Origin: Bacillota bacterium
GTDB taxonomy: Bacteria > Bacillota > UBA4882 > UBA8346
Reading direction: 5' to 3'
Assembly: GCA_023436305.1 (NCBI GenBank)
Contig: JAEZJQ010000070.1
Span: 1-8,156 of the forward strand
DNA length: 8,156 nucleotides
Part shown: piece after piece, positions 1-5,311 of the stretch
Numbering within the stretch: the stretch's first letter is position 1
Layout of the letters: the number at the start of each line of letters is the position of its first letter
Notes under the pieces: model-generated
Databases searched by the model: none
Told to the model about the DNA's origin: nothing
The model's input: only the letters and a program-made list of their open reading frames with translations
Program-made: the position numbers and the translations under genes

Positions 1-117
1 CCTGGAAAAACATATGTAACCATTGTTGTTACCATCCTCCCCAAAAATAAAAAGCCGGTTGTTATTCATACCCAAAACCAAGCCTCCGGAATATCCTTTT
101 GAAAACTTTCAGAGATA
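1..117 (-). other. Short open frame running off the left edge, unrecognised
   Basis: Directly downstream (minus strand) of the carbamoyltransferase remnant, a frame stays open from a TGA near 109-111 to the window edge. A possible ATG lies at 69-67, with GGAGG 13 nt upstream at 87-83, a long spacing. The readable residues (MNNNRLFIFGEDGNNNGY and a few more) are Asn/Gly-rich and vaguely like a beta-propeller blade, but I recognise no family. It may be the start of a gene, the end of a decayed one, or chance. Confidence 0.2.
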
Positions 118-587
118 TTATTCGTCCTTCTCGATCAATAAATCGCCGATGATTAGGGCGTCCAGTCCGCTGGTGTAAAAAACGGCGATTGCATCCTCAA
201 CCGAGTGGATAACCGGACCGAACTCATGAAGAATGGAAGGCGCCAAAGGCCGGAACTCTTCCCGGAACTTAACCCGCTCGTTGATTATATCCTTAATCGC
301 CGGCTGCCGGGGATCGCTAAAACCGACCGGTTGCCCAGAGCCCGCGGCCCAAATTCGGCCTTACCCTGAACCCATCCGATGATTTTTCCGTCCGTTAACA
401 GTTTCCCGGCTTGATAATGAATGTCATCCGGATAGTGTTTTATTTTCTTGAAATTCCCAAATCGTTGTAAATGTTCGCTTTTATATTGGAAAAGTTCCTA
501 ACCCAAATAGAGTGGTTGAAATCCCGGTACTTGTTTCTTATCCGGTTGATCTTCATAATACGCCAAGAGAGTCGCGCTAATGGCATT
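118..587 (-). pseudogene. Decayed C-terminal part of a NodU/CmcH-family O-carbamoyltransferase
   Basis: Intact members of this family transfer a carbamoyl group from carbamoyl phosphate to a hydroxyl of a natural product or Nod factor, and are roughly 550-600 residues long. Reading the minus strand from about 587, one frame gives a stretch ending in the family hallmark GWVQGKAEFGPRALGNRS. A second frame continues with SDPRQPAIKDIINERVKF and FREEFRPLAPSILHEF, and ends VEDAIAVFYTSGLDALIIGD plus LLIEKDE and a TAA at 120-118. Four lesions are visible: the N-terminal domain is absent; an in-frame TAG lies at 500-498; one base is lost near 315-318, between the Leu-Ala and Asp-Pro-Arg codons; and FRPLAPSILHEF is joined directly to the PVIHSVEDAI segment, dropping what I estimate as about 60-70 family residues. 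About 155 residues remain. Upstream of about 587 the sequence turns AT-rich and the similarity ends. Family assignment is strong; a working product is very unlikely. Confidence 0.85.
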
Positions 588-610
588 TCCTATAATTAAT
601 ATATTTTTAT

Positions 611-634
611 AATGTTTTAAATGTATTAAACATT
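611..634. repeat. Imperfect AT-rich inverted repeat, possible operator
   Basis: AATGTTT at 611-617 is matched by AAACATT at 628-634 around an AT-rich centre. It lies far upstream of the first operon gene. It could be a regulator site or a chance product of AT-rich sequence; no regulator gene is in the window. Confidence 0.15.
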
Positions 635-803
635 CTCGAAATATCTGTCATCTCACGGAAGAATTTACTACGACGGAACAAAATATAGATGAAATATACG
701 ATAGAGAATTCGATTTAACTATATAATAACCTTTTTATATAGTCAATATTATTAAAAAAATTTGTACAGTTTAAAGAGGATAAATGTTATATTAGTTGAA
801 TTA

Positions 804-809
804 TATAAT
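804..809 (+). promoter_or_regulatory. Candidate -10 box of the extender-unit operon
   Basis: TATAAT matches the sigma-70/sigma-A -10 consensus exactly and lies about 85 nt before the first start codon. No good -35 hexamer sits at 16-18 nt spacing; TTGTAC at 762-767 is too far away. The surroundings are AT-rich, so chance matches are likely (another TATAAT is at 722-727). Confidence 0.3.
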
Positions 810-882
810 GTATCTTTGAAATATATATGTTCCAATTCGAGTCGCGCAATGGTTTTAATTGATTATTATTTTATAGAATCAG

Positions 883-888
883 AAGGTG
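883..888 (+). promoter_or_regulatory. Ribosome binding site deciding the dehydrogenase start
   Basis: AAGGTG ends 6 nt before ATG 895, ideal spacing. The in-frame GTG at 886 falls inside this Shine-Dalgarno sequence, so the longer reading from 886 is unlikely. ATG 895 also gives the usual start, a few residues before the Rossmann glycine motif. Confidence 0.75.
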
Positions 889-894
889 AGAACA

Positions 895-1743
895 ATGAAA
901 ACAGTTGGTGTTATCGGTGCGGGTGTTATGGGAAGTGGCGTTGCGCAAAATTTAGCGCAAGTTGGCTATCAAGTTATATTGGTCGATATTTCCACGGATG
1001 TATTAAATCATTCAAAAGAAGAAATATATAACAAAATTCGCCTGCAAACGCTTTTTCAGAAAAATACAGAAGCGGCATTTGATCCTGATTCCATCATTGC
1101 CCAAATTAACTATACCACGGACTACCAACTGCTAAAGCAGGCTGAATATATCATTGAAAACGTTACTGAAAAATGGGAAATAAAAGCAGAAATATATCCG
1201 AAGATTGATGAGATTTGCATACCAAATTGTATATTTGCGGTGAATACATCCTGTATTCCGATAACCAAGATCGCTTCCCTGACGAAACGGCCTTTCCAAG
1301 TGATTGGCACTCATTTTATGAATCCGGTTCCACTAAAAACAACGGTAGAAACCATTCGCGGTTATCATACTTCGGAAGAGACCATCGAAACGACGAAACA
1401 ATTACTGGCGAGTATGGGGAAAGAATGTATTGTGGTGAATGATCTTCCCGGTTTCGTTTCCAATCGAATCTCCCACCTCTTTATGAATGAGGCCGCTTTT
1501 GTCGTCCAGGACCAAGTTGCCTCCCCCCAGGAAGTCGATGAGATTTTTAAAAAATGTTACGGCCATAAGATGGGGCCTTTGGAAACCGCGGATTTAATCG
1601 GTTTGGATACTGTGGTGAACTCATTGGATGTTTTGTATGAAAGCTATCAGGATCCAAAGTTCCGTTGTTGTCCTTTACTTAGAAAAATGGTTGATGCCGG
1701 TTTATACGGCGTAAAAAGCGGCGAAGGTTTTTATACCTACTAA
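895..1743 (+). CDS. 3-hydroxyacyl-CoA dehydrogenase family protein (FkbK/Asm13-like), glyceryl-ACP oxidation
   Basis: A predicted cytoplasmic NAD-dependent dehydrogenase of 282 residues. The Rossmann motif GAGVMG is at residues 8-13. The family's catalytic positions are present: Ser119 in NTS, His140 in GTHFMNP, Glu152 in VETIRG and Asn190 in FVSNR. The C-terminus ends in the typical GVKSGEGFYTY. The length matches single-domain 3-hydroxybutyryl-CoA dehydrogenases, so the enzyme could in principle serve butyrate metabolism. However, it is followed by a discrete ACP, an acyl-CoA dehydrogenase and an FkbH protein, which is the gene set for hydroxy-/methoxymalonyl-ACP synthesis. In that pathway this enzyme oxidises the C3 alcohol of glyceryl-ACP to the aldehyde. 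It is the first gene of the operon, with a 95-nt gap to the ACP gene in which I see no terminator. The fold is certain; the pathway role is inferred from context. Confidence 0.9.
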   Translation: MKTVGVIGAGVMGSGVAQNLAQVGYQVILVDISTDVLNHSKEEIYNKIRLQTLFQKNTEAAFDPDSIIAQINYTTDYQLLKQAEYIIENVTEKWEIKAEIYPKIDEICIPNCIFAVNTSCIPITKIASLTKRPFQVIGTHFMNPVPLKTTVETIRGYHTSEETIETTKQLLASMGKECIVVNDLPGFVSNRISHLFMNEAAFVVQDQVASPQEVDEIFKKCYGHKMGPLETADLIGLDTVVNSLDVLYESYQDPKFRCCPLLRKMVDAGLYGVKSGEGFYTY

Positions 1744-1838
1744 CTACCCATGCCTGTAAGTCACAATCAGGAATGAAATAATAATTACCTTTACCTTGTA
1801 ACTTTCAACATAAAAACCGATCAAAAAGGGGAGCGACA

Positions 1839-2087
1839 ATGTCATCACAAGAAATTGAAACCAAATTAAGGGGATTTTTAGCAAAGTATTTTCGGAAACA
1901 CGAATTACAAAATGATGAGGACATGTTTGCTTTAGGATTTGTGAATTCATTGTTCGCGATGCAATTGGTGATGTTTTTGGAAAAAGAATTTGGAATACGA
2001 ATCGAAACCAAAGATTTGGATCTGGCGAATTTCCGTACCATTAATAACATCGTTAAGTTAATTGAGAGTAAATCAATTTCAGTATAA
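1839..2087 (+). CDS. Discrete acyl carrier protein (FkbJ/Asm14/ZmaD-like) for extender-unit assembly
   Basis: An 82-residue carrier protein, the usual ACP size. The phosphopantetheine attachment serine is Ser37, in the motif LGFVNSLFAMQLV. The residue before it is Asn36 rather than the Asp of the common DSL motif. From memory, VNSLFAMQLV-type sequences mark the ACPs of methoxy-/hydroxymalonyl-ACP pathways rather than fatty-acid AcpP; I could not check this by search. Helix II then runs into an acidic MFLEKEFGIRIE stretch, as expected for contacts with partner enzymes. In the proposed pathway it carries glyceryl, then 2-hydroxy-3-oxopropionyl, then hydroxymalonyl as thioesters. AGGGG at 1827-1831 is a strong ribosome site before ATG 1839. 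The stop is 13 nt before the next start. No phosphopantetheinyl transferase is in the window. Confidence 0.92.
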   Translation: MSSQEIETKLRGFLAKYFRKHELQNDEDMFALGFVNSLFAMQLVMFLEKEFGIRIETKDLDLANFRTINNIVKLIESKSISV

Positions 2088-2100
2088 CGGGATGGTCAAA

Positions 2101-3231
2101 ATGGAATTAACAAGTGAACAAAAAGCGTTCCAGAGTGAAATTAAGTCGTTTGTCGATAAGGAAATCATTCCGGTGGCTTCCGAATTTGACGCCAACAACT
2201 CCCTAACGCCGGAAATTATTCGTAAATTGTCGGAAAAGGGTTATCTAGGCGCGCTACTGCCTCAAGAATACGGGGGTAGAGACTTAAGTATGTTACTTTT
2301 GGGCATTATGCATGAAGAGATAGGCCGTGGATGCTCATCCGTCAGAAGTTTACTAACGGTTCACGGAATGGCGGCTTTGGCGGTTCTGAAATGGGGAACC
2401 CAGGAACAACGTGATTATTGGCTTAAACGGTTGGCCACGGGAAATGCCATTGCCGCCTTTGCCTTAACCGAACCCAACGTCGGAAGCGATGCGAAAAGTA
2501 TTGAAACGACGGCTGTTCTCGTGGATGATTACTATATTTTAAATGGGAAGAAAAAATGGATTACTTTCGGCCAGATTGCCGATGTTTTCCTGTTATTCGC
2601 CAAACTCGACGGAAAACCCACCGCCTTTTTGGTTGAGAAGAACAGCCCGGGGCTTTCAATAAAACCTGTTTCGGGTCTTTTAGGATTACGCGCCTCGGGA
2701 ACCGCTGAATTGGATATGGCCGAATGCCGTATCCCGAAGGAAAATCTGGTTGGAAACCCCGGCTTTGGTTTGTCGTATGTGGCGCTTCATTCCCTGGATT
2801 ACGGCCGTTATTCAATTGCTTGCGGAAGCGTGGGACTCGGCCAGGCTTGTCTGGATGAATGCCTACAATATGCCAGAAAACGGAAGCAATTCGGCGAGCC
2901 CTTACGCCAACACCAGCTCATTCAAAAAATCATCACTGAAATGGTTGTGAATGTTAAAGCGGCGCGACTATTGTGTTATAATGCCGGATATTTAAAAGAT
3001 AACGGCGACCCCGATTCAATCATGGAAACTTGGTCGGCGAAATATTTTGCCACGACCATGCTGCAAAAAATAACCAGTGACGCCATCCAAATTCATGGCG
3101 CCAATGGCTGTTCCAACCAATACCCGGTTGAACGTTTCTATCGGGACGCTAAAATCATGGAAATCATCGAAGGAACATCACAGATGCATGAAATATTAAT
3201 CGCGACCAATGCCTTCCGAAACTTGTCTTAA
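2101..3231 (+). CDS. Acyl-CoA dehydrogenase family flavoprotein (FkbI/Asm15-like), acyl-ACP oxidation
   Basis: A 376-residue FAD enzyme of normal family length, predicted cytoplasmic. The first family signature reads ALTEPNVGSD (121-130), a flavin-contact segment RKQFGEPL lies at 261-268, and the second signature is around QIHGANGCSNQYPVERF (330-346). Glu357 in IIEGTSQ aligns with the catalytic base of medium-chain acyl-CoA dehydrogenase. In FK520, ansamitocin and zwittermicin pathways such enzymes act on an ACP-bound C3 unit and take the aldehyde to the carboxylate, giving hydroxymalonyl-ACP. Neighbours fit that set exactly. ATG 2101 gives the typical start MELTSEQKAF and has GGGATGG at 2089-2095; ATG 2092 would add three residues, and an upstream GTG/TTG reading from 2062 would overlap the ACP gene. 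An ordinary fatty-acid or amino-acid acyl-CoA dehydrogenase is the alternative, disfavoured by context. Confidence 0.9.
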   Translation: MELTSEQKAFQSEIKSFVDKEIIPVASEFDANNSLTPEIIRKLSEKGYLGALLPQEYGGRDLSMLLLGIMHEEIGRGCSSVRSLLTVHGMAALAVLKWGTQEQRDYWLKRLATGNAIAAFALTEPNVGSDAKSIETTAVLVDDYYILNGKKKWITFGQIADVFLLFAKLDGKPTAFLVEKNSPGLSIKPVSGLLGLRASGTAELDMAECRIPKENLVGNPGFGLSYVALHSLDYGRYSIACGSVGLGQACLDECLQYARKRKQFGEPLRQHQLIQKIITEMVVNVKAARLLCYNAGYLKDNGDPDSIMETWSAKYFATTMLQKITSDAIQIHGANGCSNQYPVERFYRDAKIMEIIEGTSQMHEILIATNAFRNLS

Positions 3232-3239
3232 CTTATTTC

Positions 3240-3246
3240 AAAGGAG
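3240..3246 (+). promoter_or_regulatory. Ribosome binding site deciding the FkbH start
   Basis: AAAGGAG lies 10 nt before ATG 3257. An in-frame ATG at 3209 would overlap the preceding gene and add 16 residues not typical of the family, so 3257 is preferred. The HAD motif begins 11 residues after this start. Confidence 0.7.
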
Positions 3247-3256
3247 CAAAGGCGAA

Positions 3257-4291
3257 ATGGATAAGGAAGAAAAAAAGATCAAATGTGTTGTCTGGGATCT
3301 GGATAATACCATCTGGGATGGTGTTTTGATAGAAGATAACCGTGTCACCTTACGGGATGGAATTAAGGAAATTATCGAAACGTTGGATAAGCGGGGTGTT
3401 TTACAATCCATCGCCAGTAAAAACGATTATGATTTAGCCATGACCAAATTACGGGAAATGGGTCTCCATGATTTTTTTTTATATCCCCAAATCAATTGGG
3501 GCATTAAATCCGCTTCCGTGAAGGAAATTGCCAAATTAATCAACATTGGTATCGATACGGTAGCTTTTATCGATGATCAAGCCTTTGAAAGAGAGGAAGT
3601 CATTTTTGAAAATCCGTTAGTGTTTTGCATTGACGCCGCCAATCTGAATGGAATATTGGATATGCCGGAGATGAACCCTCGATTTATCACCGAGGATTCA
3701 AAAATCCGCCGCTTAATGTATCTTCATGACATCGAAAGAAATACCGCCGAGGAAAGGTTTGATGGCCCGGCGGAAGATTTCTTGGCTTCATTGAATATGG
3801 TCTTCACCATCTCAACAGTCCGGGAAGGCGATCTGGAAAGGGCCGAGGAACTGACTGTCCGGACTCATCAATTGAATACCACCGGTTATACATATTCTTA
3901 CGAAGAACTAAACAACTTTCGAAAGTCGCGGGATCATAAATTATTTATCGCGAGCCTTGATGATAAATACGGAACCTACGGTAAAATAGGACTGGCGCTC
4001 ATTGAATGCAATGATGTCTGGACCATCAAGTTATTGTTAATGTCATGCCGGGTTATGTCCCGGGGAGTCGGTACCATTCTGCTTAATTATATCATGGGTC
4101 TCGCCAAAACAGCCCATAAACCTTTACGGGCCGAGTTTGTCCCCAATGACAGAAACCGGATGATGCTTATTACGTACACTTTTGCAGGGTTCAAGGAAAT
4201 TAAATCGGAAGACGGCATAACGACTTACGAAAATGATCTTTCCCAGATTCAACCGGTTCCCGATTATGTAAAAGTTAATATTCTCGAATAA
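3257..4291 (+). CDS. fkbH: FkbH-like HAD-superfamily glyceryl transferase/phosphatase
   Basis: A 344-residue protein with the FkbH two-part build. The N-terminal HAD domain shows motif I DLDNT (Asp14, Asp16, Thr18) followed by IWDGVL, motif II Ser54 in ASKND, motif III Lys84 in GIKSASV, and motif IV Asp106-Asp107 in FIDDQAFERE. The C-terminal part resembles a GNAT fold and carries THQLNTTG (203-210) and SCRVMSRGVG (263-272), with the family's conserved Cys264. Characterised relatives bind D-1,3-bisphosphoglycerate, remove phosphate and load the glyceryl group on an ACP phosphopantetheine. This is the committing step that diverts glycolytic carbon to the extender unit. The stand-alone ACP two genes upstream is the expected acceptor. 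A run of nine T (3472-3480) lies inside the coding sequence; the frame is intact here. All key residues look present, so the enzyme is predicted active. Confidence 0.94.
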   Translation: MDKEEKKIKCVVWDLDNTIWDGVLIEDNRVTLRDGIKEIIETLDKRGVLQSIASKNDYDLAMTKLREMGLHDFFLYPQINWGIKSASVKEIAKLINIGIDTVAFIDDQAFEREEVIFENPLVFCIDAANLNGILDMPEMNPRFITEDSKIRRLMYLHDIERNTAEERFDGPAEDFLASLNMVFTISTVREGDLERAEELTVRTHQLNTTGYTYSYEELNNFRKSRDHKLFIASLDDKYGTYGKIGLALIECNDVWTIKLLLMSCRVMSRGVGTILLNYIMGLAKTAHKPLRAEFVPNDRNRMMLITYTFAGFKEIKSEDGITTYENDLSQIQPVPDYVKVNILE

Positions 4292-4363
4292 TATTTCAAG
4301 CCAATGATTTACCACAATATGAAACCACCATCTTGTCAAATAACTCTTTGAGGTGACCGATCA

Positions 4364-5302
4364 ATGAATAAAACAGCGCTATTATTTCCAGGGCAAGGAT
4401 CGCATTTCGTGGGCATGGGTCGCGATCTCTATAACGAATATGAGGTGGCGAAACGAGTATTTGAAGAAGCCAATGATGTGCTCGGGTACGATATTACCAA
4501 GATATGTTTCGAGGGTAATTTATTAAAATTAAATAGCCTGGAAAACATGTTTCCGGGATTATTCATTGTTTGTGTGGCTCTTTTTAAAGTGTATATGCAG
4601 GAGATGGGAGTCTCTCCCCAATATTCCGCGGGGCATAGCTTGGGTGAATATGCGGCCTTAACCTGTTCCGGAGCGCTGGAATTTGCCGACGCCTTGAAAA
4701 TGATTTATCGAAGAGGAGTATTGGCCCAGGAAATCGCCGATTCGGGTGAGGGTTCCATGACTATCGTGGAAGGGATCGATATTCAAACTGCCGAAGTAGA
4801 ATGCAAAAAAATTAGCAGTCCTGATCAAATGGTAGGGGTTTCCTGTTATAATTCACCCAGCCAAATTGCCATTTCAGGACATCAGGATGCCGTAGTCCAG
4901 GTCGAGGATAACTTAATTGAATTAGGAGCTCAGATTTCCCCGATATTAACCGCTCCTCCATTACACTGCCCCTTGATGCAACCAGTGGCCGACCAATTGG
5001 AAATTGAACTGAAAAAATACACTTATCATGAACTAAAATGGCCTGTAATATCCAATGTCGATGCTTTGCCATATTCTAATTCTAATAGTATTTTAGCCAA
5101 ACTCAAACTGCAGCTGACCCATTCGGTTCAATGGCTGGCCACTATTCAATATTTAGAAAAACAAGGGATCACCAACTTCATTGAGATTGGACCGCAGTCG
5201 GTTTTAACGAGTTTATTAAAAACATTTGTTAAAAATGCGACCATGGTCTCTTTTGGTAATAAGGATGACCGGCAAATGTTGCTGAAGTCATTATCTTCAT
5301 AA
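4364..5302 (+). CDS. Discrete malonyl-transacylase-type acyltransferase, candidate trans-AT for hydroxymalonyl-ACP
   Basis: A 312-residue single-domain FabD-type acyltransferase, normal for the family. It shows PGQGS (9-13) with oxyanion-hole Gln11, nucleophile Ser92 in GHSLGE, Arg117 in YRRG, which in FabD binds the extender carboxylate, and catalytic His201 in APPLHCPLM. The residue before this His is Leu200; E. coli FabD has Ser there and many AT domains Phe, so the acyl pocket may differ. As last gene of the operon, 72 nt after fkbH, it may move hydroxymalonyl from the discrete ACP to a PKS module lacking its own AT, as ZmaF-like discrete ATs are thought to do in zwittermicin. The alternative is an ordinary malonyl-CoA:ACP transacylase (fabD), but no fatty-acid genes are next to it. 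GAGGTGA at 4350-4356 gives a strong ribosome site for ATG 4364. The stop is 9 nt from the convergent peptidase stop. Confidence 0.88.
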   Translation: MNKTALLFPGQGSHFVGMGRDLYNEYEVAKRVFEEANDVLGYDITKICFEGNLLKLNSLENMFPGLFIVCVALFKVYMQEMGVSPQYSAGHSLGEYAALTCSGALEFADALKMIYRRGVLAQEIADSGEGSMTIVEGIDIQTAEVECKKISSPDQMVGVSCYNSPSQIAISGHQDAVVQVEDNLIELGAQISPILTAPPLHCPLMQPVADQLEIELKKYTYHELKWPVISNVDALPYSNSNSILAKLKLQLTHSVQWLATIQYLEKQGITNFIEIGPQSVLTSLLKTFVKNATMVSFGNKDDRQMLLKSLSS

Positions 5303-5311
5303 TTTAAAAGT

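Larger units (their letters stand above)
588..894. other. AT-rich intergenic region between the pseudogene and the operon
   Basis: This stretch contains no supportable gene. It is clearly richer in A/T than its flanks and carries TATAAT boxes at 722-727 and 804-809 and an imperfect inverted repeat at 611-634. It probably holds the promoter of the five-gene operon. A plus-strand frame opening at TTG 762 overlaps the dehydrogenase gene in another frame, has no family-like sequence, and is not taken as a gene. Confidence 0.6.

Noticed and set aside
118..360. Intact small minus-strand gene of about 80 codons
   Set aside because: Its sequence matches only the C-terminal end of a much larger carbamoyltransferase, and the missing part of the same protein is readable just upstream in another frame, so it is a pseudogene fragment.
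762..1031. 89-residue plus-strand frame opening at TTG 762, overlapping the first dehydrogenase gene
   Set aside because: It has no ribosome site for a TTG start and no family-like sequence, and it overlaps a well-supported gene in another frame.
895..3231. Butyrate or beta-oxidation operon (3-hydroxybutyryl-CoA and butyryl-CoA dehydrogenases)
   Set aside because: No thiolase, crotonase or electron-transfer flavoprotein genes are present. A discrete ACP lies between the two dehydrogenases and an FkbH gene follows, which fits extender-unit synthesis instead.
4364..5302. Housekeeping fabD of a fatty-acid synthesis cluster
   Set aside because: Not excluded by sequence, but there is no fabF, fabG, fabH, acpP or plsX around it, and it closes an FkbH-type extender operon, so a dedicated trans-AT is preferred.
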